Assembly: GCF_050753385.1 (NCBI RefSeq)
Contig: NZ_JBLZFZ010000017.1
Coordinates: 1 to 64,000, forward strand
DNA: 64,000 bases
Direction of reading: 5' to 3'
From: Pantanalinema rosaneae
Lineage (GTDB): Bacteria; Cyanobacteriota; Cyanobacteriia; Leptolyngbyales; Leptolyngbyaceae
Below, piece by piece: positions 9,173 to 18,690 of this stretch. The notes below the pieces were generated by a model. It was given only the letters and a program-made list of their open reading frames with translations. It searched no databases and had not been told where the DNA came from. The position numbers and the translations under genes are program-made. The number at the start of each line of letters is the position of its first letter. Position 1 is the first letter of the stretch.

Positions 9173-9520
9173 AAGGCAATCCTCGCAGCAAAAATCGTCA
9201 AACTGAAGTCAAATTGGGCGGCAAGCATGGTTTGTGCATTGTTCCCGAACCTATGATCATACTGCGATTCTTGCTCGACCAGACTACTTTGATCACAATT
9301 TCCCAGAGTTTTTTATGTTCGCCCGATGATGCCATGGCCACAGCAATATGGGCAAACAATTCGCTAAAGAGGCAAGTCATTAATCTTTATTGAATGGATA
9401 TGACCGATACGACTACTTTGTAAGCGTTGTATTAAGCTGTGTGTGATGATCCCCGATGGGATAAAACTCGCGACTAGAATGAATTTAAGGTAATCAAAAA
9501 GCGTTCATCGGAGGTGTTGA
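9173..9520. other. Divergent intergenic region between glyA and a small gene
   Basis: 348 bases between the leftward glyA and a rightward small gene, presumably holding both promoters. A TAGAAT near 9475-9480 could be a -10 element for the small gene, without a convincing -35. No tRNA, riboswitch-like fold or strong hairpin was seen, and short frames here lack coding character. Confidence 0.4.
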
Positions 9521-9718
9521 ATGCTGGTTATTTTGATGGAGAATCAACTTATTCCTCCCAGCATGGTTTGTCAAAGCTGCCTACTGGCTGATCAAGCGGG
9601 TCAACCTCGTTGGTCAGGCGGACGCTTGCGCTGTGGTCATGCTGTACGGAAATTGGCAGAACAGCAGCCTGATCAGTATGAATGTGAAATGGGCTTCCGC
9701 ATCGCCAATATTGAATAA
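9521..9718 (+). CDS. Small cysteine-containing hypothetical protein
   Basis: 65 residues. The ATG at 9521 has a strong GGAGGTG ribosome site 4 bases upstream, which settles the start over an internal ATG at 9539. Cysteines fall as CQSC (in SMVCQSCLL), then a later Cys before GHAV, and one in the YECEMGF tail. This resembles a small zinc-ribbon or treble-clef-like fold, although the spacing matches no family I can name. It is isolated between divergent glyA and convergent purF. The good ribosome site and normal composition favour a real gene. Confidence 0.65.
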   Translation: MLVILMENQLIPPSMVCQSCLLADQAGQPRWSGGRLRCGHAVRKLAEQQPDQYECEMGFRIANIE

Positions 9719-9820
9719 TTCTATTTAGAAGGTTTAAAGTATCCAGACCAGATAAAAACCAACAGAGGCGAGTTTAGCTGCTTGCCCCTGTTGGTGGCGA
9801 TGATTAACGATGAATCAGGT

Positions 9821-11353
9821 TTAGACAGGAGCAGCGTTTTCCAGTCGTTGGGACTTTTCAAACATCAGCTTAGAGCGTTTCAGCAATTCGGGGACGGGAA
9901 CGGGATAATCTCCCGTAAAGCAAGCGGAACAGAAATTTTCGGTATCATCCTGAGTAGCTTCTAACATTCCCTCCCAGCTCAAGTAGCTCAGGGAATCCAC
10001 TCCAATATGTGCCGCGATATCCGCGATCGACTTGGTTGCTGCAATCAGTTGATTTTGATTATCCGTATCAATGCCATAGAAGCAAGGATGCGTCACCGGA
10101 GGCGAGGAAATTCGCATGTGAACTTCGGTAGCTCCAGCATCCCGCAATGCTTTAACAATCTTGCCGCTTGTGGTACCCCGGACGATCGAATCATCCACAA
10201 TCACGACTCGCTTCCCCTGCAACACATCCTTCAAGGGATTCAACTTCATTTTGATCCCCGATTCCCGCATCGTTTGGGTCGGTTGAATAAACGTCCGTCC
10301 GACATAGCGGTTCTTGATCAACCCTTCCGCATAGGGAATGCCGGAGACTTGCGAGAAGCCGATCGCGGCTGGAACGCCCGAGTCTGGTACAGCAATCACA
10401 ATATCCGCGTCAACCGGAGACTCTACTGCCAATTGCCGCCCAATCCGCATTCGATAGCTGTAGAGGGTTTCATTGTGCATCACGCTATCAGGACGGGCAA
10501 AGTAGATCATTTCAAAAATGCAGAGCTTGGGTTTCGGTTGAGTCACCCAATGGAACGACGATAGCCCTGCATCCGTAATCCACACCACTTCCCCCGGCTC
10601 CACATCCCGCAGGTAATCGGCACCGATAATATCTAAGCCACAGGTTTCCGATGCCAGCACATAGCGAATGGGATCAGTCGGTTGATGCTGCGGCAAAGTC
10701 CCAAGCACCAGAGGACGAATGCCGTTCGGATCGCGAGTTCCCATCATGCCTTCGGGAGTCCCGATCGCCAGACTAAATGCTCCCTGACAACGCCCAAACG
10801 CTGCGATCGCCGCCTCCAGCCAGTTTTTGCCATGATTCACTTCTTCCGCGATCGCCAGAGCAATCAGTTCTGAGTCCGTCGTGGTCAACAGATTATGGTT
10901 ACTCCGCAGCATTTCCTCCCGCAGAATGCCAGTATTCACCAAATTGCCATTGTGCGCCAATGCCAACGGCCCTAACTGAGTTTCCACTACAGCCGGTTGA
11001 GCATTCACCACTCGACTGGAACCCGTCGTGGAGTAGCGGGTATGCCCGATCGCCAGATCCCCCTTTAAGGTATCCAAAATCTCTTCATCAAAGACTTGAG
11101 ACACTAGCCCCATTTCTTTATAGAGATGGACGTGATTCCGACTAAGGGCAGCGATTCCGGCAGATTCTTGCCCCCGATGTTGCAGAGCAAACAATCCAAA
11201 GTAGGTCAGTTTCGCCACATCCTCGCCGGGTGCATACACCCCAAACACACCACAGGCTTCCTCAGGTTTATCAGAAGCTTCGTGATTGTTAAGGGTGACA
11301 CTTAAGTTGTCAGCAGAGGATGCAGAATCAGAAAAGGACTGGCTGGAGATCAT
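9821..11353 (-). CDS. purF: Amidophosphoribosyltransferase
   Basis: 510 residues. It catalyses the first step of purine synthesis: PRPP plus glutamine gives phosphoribosylamine. The mature N-terminal nucleophile is C34 in EEACGVFGVY, so the first 33 residues are a propeptide to be removed, as in Bacillus-type PurF. The PRPP loop is VVIVDDSIVRGTTS. Late cysteines in FCSACFTGDYP fit the 4Fe-4S class of the enzyme. It follows purL in the same direction with a gap of about 210 bases, so the two form a purine cluster, either co-transcribed or separately promoted. Confidence 0.96.
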   Translation of the reverse strand: MISSQSFSDSASSADNLSVTLNNHEASDKPEEACGVFGVYAPGEDVAKLTYFGLFALQHRGQESAGIAALSRNHVHLYKEMGLVSQVFDEEILDTLKGDLAIGHTRYSTTGSSRVVNAQPAVVETQLGPLALAHNGNLVNTGILREEMLRSNHNLLTTTDSELIALAIAEEVNHGKNWLEAAIAAFGRCQGAFSLAIGTPEGMMGTRDPNGIRPLVLGTLPQHQPTDPIRYVLASETCGLDIIGADYLRDVEPGEVVWITDAGLSSFHWVTQPKPKLCIFEMIYFARPDSVMHNETLYSYRMRIGRQLAVESPVDADIVIAVPDSGVPAAIGFSQVSGIPYAEGLIKNRYVGRTFIQPTQTMRESGIKMKLNPLKDVLQGKRVVIVDDSIVRGTTSGKIVKALRDAGATEVHMRISSPPVTHPCFYGIDTDNQNQLIAATKSIADIAAHIGVDSLSYLSWEGMLEATQDDTENFCSACFTGDYPVPVPELLKRSKLMFEKSQRLENAAPV

Positions 11354-11562
11354 GCGTGAACTGGCTCCGGATGCTAGATGGGTCAGCCGAGTAAGTGGCT
11401 AGGAAACAAGCGAAAAGTTAAAAAACTTAAAGTTACTTTAATTTTCTCATTAACTACTGACGCTTATATCCTAACAGGCACAGATGCTGAAAAGCGGTAG
11501 GGGAGCGGTAGAGATGTCAAATGGGGGGCAGAATTCTCTCAACAGTCACGGGAAAGAACAGG

Positions 11563-13938
11563 TTAAGAAGCGAAATACCGCTCGATCGCCGTCTGCCAGC
11601 GATCGCCCAAATCAACCAGGCTGAGGTTAATTAAGGCAATGTGATCAGTAGTTGCAAGATGCAAATCAGGTTGTGAACTGACCGAGCCTAAGGCTTGCCA
11701 GAAGGTTGGCAACTGCTCGTTTAAGTAGGATTCCCAAACAGCTTGCTGCGATCGCGGGACAGAGACTAAAATTCGCGCTCCCCCTTCGGCAAATAGGAGA
11801 TAATCCCATCGTAACGAGTCATTCGCAGATAGCACGATATCGGCACCTAAATTGCCACTGATGCAGGCCTCCGCCAGCGCCACCGCCAATCCCCCTTCTG
11901 CGACATCGTGCGCCGATCGCACCCAACCCTGCCGAATCCCTTCCCGACAGGCTGCCTGTACCTGCCGTTCCAAGGCAAAATCTACTACCGGCGGTTGACC
12001 TGCCACCAATCCATGCACTGTCGCCAAATACTCAGAACCCCCCAACGTGACCAGAGGAGTCAATTCAGCATCCGACTTTACTCCCAATAAATAAATTAAG
12101 TCACCAGCAGCTTGCCAACCCTGACCACAGATTTGCGTTAAATCATCAACCAAACCGACCATGCCCACAACAGGGGTCGGATAGATCGGTTGGGGCACAC
12201 CCTTCGCATCCAGGGTTTCGTTGTAAAGAGAGACATTGCCTCCTGTGACCGGCGTGTTGAATTCTCGACAGGCTTCGGATAGCCCCCGGCAGGCTTCTGC
12301 TAACTGCCAGTAGCCGATCGGCTTTTCGGGACTACCAAAGTTCAAGTTATCCGTGACCGCCAGGGGGTCTGCCCCGACACAACTGAGGTTACGAGCCGCT
12401 TCTGCTACGGTCGCCTTCGCCCCTTCATAGGGATTGAGATAGACATAGCGAGCATTGCAATCTACCGTGGCGGCAACGCCTTTCGAGGTAGTCAAGGCAG
12501 GTTGCTGTCCAGTCGCTGACTGCCCTGGATGCTCCCACTCAGCAACAGAACGAACTCGCACGATCGCGGCATCTGCCCCTCCCGGCAACATCACGGTATT
12601 GTTCTGCACTTGATGATCGTATTGGCGATAGACCCACCGTTTTGAGGCGATCGTTGGCGTGGCTAATAGTTTTAGGAGTAAATCATTCCAAGTGGACTGA
12701 GTTCCCTGTAGTTCAATGCCTTGGGGAGTTGACTCGGGTAGGCGATCGACTGACCATGCCCAGGCTTGACGGGCGTACTCCGGCGGTTCGGTCAGTAATT
12801 CTCGATGGTAAATCGGCGTGTTATCGGCTAAAGCAGTAGCGGGAATTTCTGCGGCGACTTCACCTTGAAACAGAATCCGGACGATCGGTTGTTCGATCAC
12901 GCTGCCCGCCACGACGGCATGGAGGCCCCAACGTTCAAAGACATCGATTAATTCTTGCTCCCGTCCTTGGTGCGCCACAAACAACATGCGTTCCTGGGAC
13001 TCCGACAGCAGGTACTCGTAGGGAACCATACCCGTCTCCCGCACCGGAATTTTGTCTAAATCCAGTTCAATGCCGACCCCACCTTTCGCCGCCATTTCCG
13101 AGGTCGAACAGGTAATCCCCGCCGCCCCCATATCCTGTGCCGCCACCACTGCTCCAGTTTTAAAAGCTTCTAGACAGGCTTCAATCAGAGATTTTTCCAG
13201 AAATGGATCACCAACTTGAACGGCGGGCCGATCGTCGATCGAGGCATCACTTAATTCCGCACTGGCGAAACTGGCTCCTCCCATGCCGTCCCGTCCCGTA
13301 GTCGAGCCGACGTATAACACCGGATTACCAATCCCTTTAGCCCCCGATTTGACAATCTCCGGAGTTTCCATCAAGCCTAATGCCATGGCATTGACTAAAG
13401 GATTGCCAGAGTACGCCGGATCAAAGTAAACTTCACCCCCAACAGTCGGTACACCCACACAGTTGCCGTAGTGGGAAATCCCAGCCACCACGCCACTAAA
13501 TAATTGCCGAGTGCGAGCATCTTCCAACGAACCGAAGCGGAGAGAATTGAGAATGGCGATCGGGCGAGCCCCCATCGTAAAAATATCTCGCAGAATCCCC
13601 CCCACCCCCGTAGCTGCACCTTGAAACGGCTCCACCGCCGAAGGATGGTTATGGGACTCAATTTTGAACGCTAAGCGGAACCCATCGCCTAAATCAACGA
13701 CACCAGCATTTTCACCAGGTCCCACCAGGATGCGAGAACCTTCCGTGGGAAACTGCTTCAGCAACGGGCGGGAATTCTTATAGCAGCAGTGTTCTGACCA
13801 CATTACCCCAAACATGCCCAGTTCTGCTTTATTCGGGTGACGACCCAACCGCCGCACAATCTCTTCGTATTCCTCTGGTTTAATGCCTTCCGAAGCAATT
13901 TCTTCAGCCGAAAAAGGAGCAGACGCAAGAGCCGACAT
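11563..13938 (-). CDS. purL: Phosphoribosylformylglycinamidine synthase subunit PurL
   Basis: 791 residues, the small-type PurL that works with separate PurQ and PurS subunits. It converts FGAR, ATP and glutamine-derived ammonia to FGAM in purine synthesis. Visible signatures are GMFGVMWSEHCCYKNS, the ATP-site stretch KIESHNHPS, DMGAAGITCSTSEMA, and the second-half repeat with NFGSPEKP and AHDVAEGGLAVALAEA. It starts at ATG 13938. Neither purQ nor purS is in this window. It is first in the leftward purL-purF pair. Confidence 0.97.
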   Translation of the reverse strand: MSALASAPFSAEEIASEGIKPEEYEEIVRRLGRHPNKAELGMFGVMWSEHCCYKNSRPLLKQFPTEGSRILVGPGENAGVVDLGDGFRLAFKIESHNHPSAVEPFQGAATGVGGILRDIFTMGARPIAILNSLRFGSLEDARTRQLFSGVVAGISHYGNCVGVPTVGGEVYFDPAYSGNPLVNAMALGLMETPEIVKSGAKGIGNPVLYVGSTTGRDGMGGASFASAELSDASIDDRPAVQVGDPFLEKSLIEACLEAFKTGAVVAAQDMGAAGITCSTSEMAAKGGVGIELDLDKIPVRETGMVPYEYLLSESQERMLFVAHQGREQELIDVFERWGLHAVVAGSVIEQPIVRILFQGEVAAEIPATALADNTPIYHRELLTEPPEYARQAWAWSVDRLPESTPQGIELQGTQSTWNDLLLKLLATPTIASKRWVYRQYDHQVQNNTVMLPGGADAAIVRVRSVAEWEHPGQSATGQQPALTTSKGVAATVDCNARYVYLNPYEGAKATVAEAARNLSCVGADPLAVTDNLNFGSPEKPIGYWQLAEACRGLSEACREFNTPVTGGNVSLYNETLDAKGVPQPIYPTPVVGMVGLVDDLTQICGQGWQAAGDLIYLLGVKSDAELTPLVTLGGSEYLATVHGLVAGQPPVVDFALERQVQAACREGIRQGWVRSAHDVAEGGLAVALAEACISGNLGADIVLSANDSLRWDYLLFAEGGARILVSVPRSQQAVWESYLNEQLPTFWQALGSVSSQPDLHLATTDHIALINLSLVDLGDRWQTAIERYFAS

Positions 13939-14087
13939 AAGACCAGATCCCCAACAGAACAGGCTCTATTGTATCGGGGTTTTTTCGCTTTTTGGTCAGA
14001 AAAGTCTAGACAAAATTACCTTCAGAAAGGAGAGTTTCCCAGGTGTGGATCATGACCTTGACCGGAAGTTGGTTAGATCTACCCATT

Positions 14088-14924
14088 CTATTGCGGCCAG
14101 TCTGGGGCATTTTCGTCGAGGAGAACTGGCTCACGCGGTTTAGCCATCTCTGGAACCAACTGGAAATTGATAGTTAATCGATCCGTTAACTTCACCAAAT
14201 AGGTTAATAGTGCATAGATAAAGATTAAGATGCCAACTTTTTCCAAAGTCTCTTCCGAAATAATCACAGCTTGAGTTAGCACATTCCAGCGACCATAAGC
14301 TTCCCGCACTGCTCCACTTACCATTTCTATGCCTAATGCTCCGGTAATATAGATCCCGCCAGCAAATATCATTAAGTTACGAGTGCGTTGAGGTAGATGC
14401 AGGACAAACTTCCAGTATTTGAACAGAAAAAATCCTACTAAGACGATCGCTGGAATCACCCAGGTATGATAGAAAAAAGAATTTAATTGAAGAGATTTTC
14501 GCAGCGACGGAATAATTAAGGCTTCATGAAAACTAAAAACCTCATCCAAGCCAAGAAATAGAAAAATAAATGCTAGAACTTTCCAATACGAGTGATAGCG
14601 ATCGCCCTTTTTAATGGCTGTAACTACGGCTAATAAACCAGCACAAAACAGTAACGAAAAACTGGCATACCAGGCTGGAATATTATATTCGCTATCCAGG
14701 TCAAACATTTTGTGAAACCATTTTGAGGCTGGAAACGGATACTGAAGAATTCTGAATGTAGAACTGAGGATACCTGCCACAATCAGGCACAACACGATCG
14801 TGATCAATATCCGCATCACCCGTTTAACTGGCGTGTAAACGGACAATTCCACCTGCCGAACGACTGTTTTCTGCATAATCACTGCTGTTGCCGTAGGTAT
14901 TGCAGTCAGGTAAAACCCTGGCAC
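14088..14924 (-). CDS. Multi-pass membrane protein of unknown function
   Basis: 278 residues; an internal ATG at codon 17 (MQKTVVRQ) may be the true start, since the preceding residues are not typical. Six or so membrane segments are visible (about 38-58, 87-103, 114-130, 150-167, 184-202, 229-249). Notable charged residues lie within or near the membrane in LGLDEVFSFHEAL. The family is not recognised. The gene is somewhat more AT-rich than the purine genes beside it. It lies alone between purL and a divergent glycosyltransferase-like gene. Confidence 0.72.
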   Translation of the reverse strand: MPGFYLTAIPTATAVIMQKTVVRQVELSVYTPVKRVMRILITIVLCLIVAGILSSTFRILQYPFPASKWFHKMFDLDSEYNIPAWYASFSLLFCAGLLAVVTAIKKGDRYHSYWKVLAFIFLFLGLDEVFSFHEALIIPSLRKSLQLNSFFYHTWVIPAIVLVGFFLFKYWKFVLHLPQRTRNLMIFAGGIYITGALGIEMVSGAVREAYGRWNVLTQAVIISEETLEKVGILIFIYALLTYLVKLTDRLTINFQLVPEMAKPREPVLLDENAPDWPQ

Positions 14925-15057
14925 TTCCTGTCATACTTTTGCTGGGGGATGCATCTGCACAGGTGACGTAATCAGGACTACCTCTAAAGAGTTATCCATT
15001 ATACTCCTCTACATCATCGCCCCAACGTTCGCTAATCGCTTGCCTCTGGTTTCGGTG

Positions 15058-16806
15058 ATGTCACTTGATTTTGTTAAACGTGGGTTTAGTTCCCCCCATC
15101 TCTGGCTCCTGTTCGGCTGGATCGGGCTTGGTAGTTGGTTGCGTTTCACCAATTTGACCGATAAACCACCTTCGACGATCGAAATTGCCACTCTGGGATT
15201 TAGTTTGGGACATGGTTTTCTGCACATGCCAGTTGGGCAGGTAATCGACCTGAACACCCTCTTACAACCGTTGTGGGTCGATTCAGCGTTGACGGCTCAA
15301 GATACCATCCGGGAGTTGATGCAGGAAAGTACCCATCCCCCGCTATACTTCTGGCTCACCCATTTCTGGCTTCAGCTCTGGTCGCCCGGTGGGCAGGTCG
15401 TGTCCCTAGCAGCAGGGCGATCGCTGAGTGCGCTATTTGGGGTGCTGGCAATTCCAGCCTTGTTTGGATTGAGTTGGTTGGCGTTTCGTTCGCGTTTAGT
15501 TGCTCAGTTAGCCGCTGCTCTCATGGCAGTTTCACCCTATGGGGTCTATCTGGCCCAGGAAGCTCGCCACTATACTTTGGCAGTTCTGTGGATTATTGCC
15601 TCCCTCAGTTGCCTGGTGATCGCCGTCCACCAGTTATGTCAGCGATCGCCCTTACCATTGCCGATTGTCTGTGGTTGGATTGGAGTCAATGGGCTGGGGA
15701 TGGCAACTCACTATTTCTTTTTGCTAGTTTTAATCGCCGAAGGCTTAGCATTGGTGGGAGTGTGGTTCTTGGCACGACAGAGATGGTTACCAGCAACAAC
15801 TCAGGCATTGGCGGGAGCAAACTGGAGTAGGGTATGGCTTGCCGTGATCGGCAGTACGATCGCCACCTTAGTCTGGTTGCCTGCCCTCCGGGGAGTGTCC
15901 GATAGCGAATTAACCCAGTGGATTCAGACCGATCTGGAGGTTGCGGAATGGCTAGAGCCGATCGGGCGATTGCTGGCTTGGCTGGTCACTATGATAGTGA
16001 TTTTGCCGATAGAACACCAATCCTGGCCGGTGATTGTGCCGATGGTGTTGCTGATTTTGCTAACCCTATACTGGCTTGTTCCACCCATGGTACGCGGAAT
16101 TCAAGCTCAATGGGCGATCGCAGACTATCAACCCATCCTTTTGGTACTGGGTGGCTTTGTTACCCTCGTCCTGGTTCTATTTCTTGCCATTATTTATGGC
16201 CACGGATCGGATGTCAGTGTAGCTCCTCGCTATCATTTCGTTTACTTTCCTGCCTTTTTGTTAGTCATTGCTGCCGCTTTAGCGCTAAGTTGGCAGCCCA
16301 CACCTGCCTTTGCCATTAAACCCTCTGGCTCAAACGAGCGGTTCCCTCGCTTACCTCAACTTCAGGGACGGCAAGTAATCATTTGGGTGCTATGCATGGG
16401 CTTAATTAGTAGTATCACCGTCGTCTCAGATTTAAGTTTTAAAAAGTCTAGACAGACCGATGTTTTAGCCGCAGAAATTGAATCCGAGCCAACAGGTTCC
16501 ATTTTGATCGCCGTTGACTATGAAACCCATGCAGAAATTCGTAGCGCGATCGCGATCGGGTATGAAATGCAGCAATTACCTGACGAGCGAACCACAACAC
16601 CTAAATTTCTGATTTTGCCAGAACAGGATGATCCTCAAATCCTTTTATCATCCCTTGCCCAAGGGATCAACTCCTTACCCAAACCACTCAATTTGTGGAC
16701 GATTAATCTGCCCAAAAAATTAGATTTGAGCGGATTAAATTGCCAAAAAGCCGATCGCCAAGAACAGAATACGGGCTACCGCGATCGGCATTACCTCTGT
16801 CAATGA
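15058..16806 (+). CDS. GT39-type (PMT-like) membrane glycosyltransferase
   Basis: 582 residues from ATG 15058; a TTG 18 bases upstream is less likely. It has about ten to twelve hydrophobic segments with the layout of glycosyltransferase family 39 / ArnT-like proteins. The first periplasmic loop contains the acidic/His-Pro pattern typical of the class (TIEIATL early and QESTHPPLYFWLTHFW later), and AQEARHYTLAVLW follows in the next loops. Such enzymes use polyprenyl-phosphate sugars to modify lipids, proteins or polymers outside the membrane. The acceptor and sugar are unknown, and no partner genes sit beside it. Confidence 0.75.
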   Translation: MSLDFVKRGFSSPHLWLLFGWIGLGSWLRFTNLTDKPPSTIEIATLGFSLGHGFLHMPVGQVIDLNTLLQPLWVDSALTAQDTIRELMQESTHPPLYFWLTHFWLQLWSPGGQVVSLAAGRSLSALFGVLAIPALFGLSWLAFRSRLVAQLAAALMAVSPYGVYLAQEARHYTLAVLWIIASLSCLVIAVHQLCQRSPLPLPIVCGWIGVNGLGMATHYFFLLVLIAEGLALVGVWFLARQRWLPATTQALAGANWSRVWLAVIGSTIATLVWLPALRGVSDSELTQWIQTDLEVAEWLEPIGRLLAWLVTMIVILPIEHQSWPVIVPMVLLILLTLYWLVPPMVRGIQAQWAIADYQPILLVLGGFVTLVLVLFLAIIYGHGSDVSVAPRYHFVYFPAFLLVIAAALALSWQPTPAFAIKPSGSNERFPRLPQLQGRQVIIWVLCMGLISSITVVSDLSFKKSRQTDVLAAEIESEPTGSILIAVDYETHAEIRSAIAIGYEMQQLPDERTTTPKFLILPEQDDPQILLSSLAQGINSLPKPLNLWTINLPKKLDLSGLNCQKADRQEQNTGYRDRHYLCQ

Positions 16807-16830
16807 CGCTTCTCTTAAGTACCAAATCCT

Positions 16831-17391
16831 ATGGCAAAACTCTTCGATCGCATTACGGAAGAACTGCAACAGTTTATTGCGATTCAACCGATCTTTTTTG
16901 TGGCAACTGCTCCTTTGAGCCGATCGGGGCATGTCAATATGTCCCCCAAAGGATTGGATAGTTTCCGAATTTTATCGCCCTATCAAGTGGCTTATTTAGA
17001 CTTAACGGGGAGTGGCAACGAAACCTCGGCCCATCTCCAGGAAAATGGACGCATTACCTTCATGTTTTGCGCCTTCCAGGAACCGCCTTGCATCCTGCGG
17101 TTGTATGGTCAGGGTCGAGTTGTGTTGCCAGATACCCCAGACTGGCATGATCTTTATGCCAAATTTGTGCCGATTCCTGGAGCAAGGCAAATTATTGTGG
17201 CGGATATCTCACGAGTACAAACATCCTGTGGTTTGGGAGTCCCCCTGTTTGAGCATCAAGCCCAACGACAACATTTGGTCACTTGGGCAGACAAAAAAGG
17301 AGAACAGGGGCTCAAGGAATATCGCCAACTCAAAAATTCCGTGAGTGTGGACGGCTTACCCACTCCCTTAGGCAAGCACCGGCAAGATTAG
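16831..17391 (+). CDS. Pyridoxamine 5'-phosphate oxidase-family flavoprotein
   Basis: 186 residues. A split-barrel fold is suggested by FVATAPLSRSGHVNMSPKG at the start and YLDLTGSGNETSAHLQENGRI in the middle, the usual pattern of PNPOx-like FMN-binding proteins. The family includes oxidases and many uncharacterised flavin or heme-binding proteins, so the substrate cannot be assigned. It begins 24 bases after the glycosyltransferase stop. Its TAG stop overlaps by 4 bases with the stop of the convergent small gene that follows. Confidence 0.82.
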   Translation: MAKLFDRITEELQQFIAIQPIFFVATAPLSRSGHVNMSPKGLDSFRILSPYQVAYLDLTGSGNETSAHLQENGRITFMFCAFQEPPCILRLYGQGRVVLPDTPDWHDLYAKFVPIPGARQIIVADISRVQTSCGLGVPLFEHQAQRQHLVTWADKKGEQGLKEYRQLKNSVSVDGLPTPLGKHRQD

Positions 17392-17588
17392 TTACCAACG
17401 ATTTGGTGTCCGGCTGCCACAATTAATTGCTTAAATGTTTCTTCCGAGGCTTTAGCTTCAACCGTTACGGTCTGAGCTTCTGTATCAATGTCAATTTTGG
17501 CATCAGGTTCAGAAGTCAGAATCGTTTCTTTCAGTTCTTGAGCCGCTTCAGGACTATTTAAGGTGGAAACTTTCAGTTTCAGTGCCAT
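17388..17588 (-). CDS. Small HMA-like domain protein without metal-binding cysteines
   Basis: 66 residues from the ATG at 17588 (MALKLKVSTL); a longer frame with 30 extra atypical residues is unlikely. The pattern LKVSTLNSPEAAQELKETILTSEP followed by a hydrophilic strand and an AAGHQIVG ending gives the beta-alpha-beta-beta-alpha-beta layout of heavy-metal-associated domains. The metal-binding CxxC is absent, so metal transport is doubtful. Similar cysteine-less versions are annotated in cyanobacteria. It converges on the flavoprotein gene with a 4-base stop overlap. Confidence 0.7.
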   Translation of the reverse strand: MALKLKVSTLNSPEAAQELKETILTSEPDAKIDIDTEAQTVTVEAKASEETFKQLIVAAGHQIVGN

Positions 17589-17782
17589 ATATTTTTTATT
17601 GCTACAAATTACAGCTACATCTATTGTTGAGATGCTGTAGCAATTTGGCATGGTACTGAAGGTAGATCCTGCTAGCAACTTAAATGTTCGTAAAGTTTGG
17701 CATCAATTTCTATCTAACGATCGATTGACAAAACCGAGATAGATACACTGAAGCCATATTTCAGTTGATCTAGATAGTTTGT

Positions 17783-18199
17783 ATGGAATCGCTCAAAAAG
17801 GCGTTAGGGTTATTCCTGGTTGGATTAACCTGTTTGGGGCTAGTTTTGGCAACTAATGTTCATACATTAGCGAGTCCAATTAGTAAGACACCCACTTTTG
17901 AAATCATCGCTCGATCGCCTACTCAAATCCCCACGGTTTCAGTTAGTCAACTACCACCAGAAGCTCGTAAAACCATCCAGTTAATTAAACAAGGAGGCCC
18001 GTTTCCTTATCGCAAAGACGGTACAGTATTCGGCAATCGGGAGGGCAAATTACCGGCGGCTCCTAGCGGATATTATCGGGAATATACTGTGCCTACTCCT
18101 GGTTCACCCGATCGCGGTGCCCGCCGGATTGTCACAGGGCAAAAGGGCGAATTTTACTATACCAAAGACCACTATCGCAGTTTTGTAAGAGTGAAATAA
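17783..18199 (+). CDS. Exported guanyl-specific ribonuclease (N1/T1, RNase Sa-like)
   Basis: 138 residues. Residues 1-30 form a signal peptide (positively charged start, hydrophobic core, TLA before SP). From about residue 52 the chain closely follows streptomycete RNase Sa: QLPPEA, GPFPY, VFGNRE, YYREYTVPTPG, RGARRI and DHYRSF. The catalytic residues of this family map to E100, arginine(s) in 111-115 and H130, all present, so activity is likely: cleavage of RNA after G outside the cytoplasm. RNase Sa's disulphide cysteines are absent. The barstar gene follows after 3 bases. A TTGACA occurs at 17725-17730, but no clear -10 is correctly spaced. Confidence 0.9.
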   Translation: MESLKKALGLFLVGLTCLGLVLATNVHTLASPISKTPTFEIIARSPTQIPTVSVSQLPPEARKTIQLIKQGGPFPYRKDGTVFGNREGKLPAAPSGYYREYTVPTPGSPDRGARRIVTGQKGEFYYTKDHYRSFVRVK

Positions 18200-18202
18200 A
18201 CG

Positions 18203-18640
18203 ATGGAGCCATTAATTGCGATCCTGACGAATCAATCCCAGGCTGGAATCTATCAATTGAGTACAGAAGTGATATTTGAAGAGTTATTTAAGTGGTGTCA
18301 GCAGCAAGATTTCCAGTTAGTTTCTCTAGACGGTCAAACCATTACCAATAAATTAGAGTTTCTCAAAGCTTGCGCTCAAGCTATGGAATTTCCGCCATAC
18401 TTTGGGTTAAATTGGGATGCGTTTGAAGATAGCCTGACTGATCTAGATTGGCTACCGGCTCAAGGATATGTTGTGTTATATGACTATCCAGAACGATTTG
18501 CTCAGGCAGATCCAGGCGAATGGGCAACCGCACTGGAGATTTTTCAAGCCGCGATCGAGTATTGGCAGGATGCCAATGTACCCATGTATATTCTGTTGAA
18601 AACCAGTAGTCCTAGCTTTGGTAACATAGCTAAAATTTAG
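18203..18640 (+). CDS. Barstar-family ribonuclease inhibitor
   Basis: 145 residues, no signal peptide, hence cytoplasmic. The family core is visible: LDGQTITNKLEFLKACAQAM, then the RNase-facing helix region YFGLNWDAFEDSLTDLDWLP, whose aspartates correspond to barstar's inhibitory acidic residues. It starts 3 bases after the ribonuclease stop, so the two are translationally linked. The likely role is to protect the cell from RNase that has not yet been exported, or from the same toxin made by kin. The C-terminus extends slightly past the canonical barstar and overlaps a terminator hairpin. Confidence 0.9.
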   Translation: MEPLIAILTNQSQAGIYQLSTEVIFEELFKWCQQQDFQLVSLDGQTITNKLEFLKACAQAMEFPPYFGLNWDAFEDSLTDLDWLPAQGYVVLYDYPERFAQADPGEWATALEIFQAAIEYWQDANVPMYILLKTSSPSFGNIAKI

Positions 18641-18664
18641 GACGATCGTTGGAGCGATCGCCCT
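18639..18664. terminator. Bidirectional terminator between barstar and lprI-like genes
   Basis: AGGACGATCG (18639-18648) pairs with CGATCGCCCT (18655-18664) across a 6-base loop, with one non-Watson-Crick position (a G-U when transcribed leftward). It sits exactly between convergent genes and overlaps the barstar stop. There is no long T-run. The arms contain the CGATCG core of HIP1. Confidence 0.55.
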
Positions 18665-18690
18665 AATCAAAGCATTTAATTCAGTCCTGC

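Noticed and set aside
9198..9380. 60-residue minus-strand frame upstream of glyA
   Set aside because: Poor start context, no recognisable motif, and it lies in the likely promoter region.
10007..10564. 185-residue frame opposite purF
   Set aside because: It is the complement of conserved purF sequence and has no protein features of its own.
15918..16319. 133-residue frame within the GT39-like gene
   Set aside because: Same strand, different frame; the membrane-protein frame explains the region.
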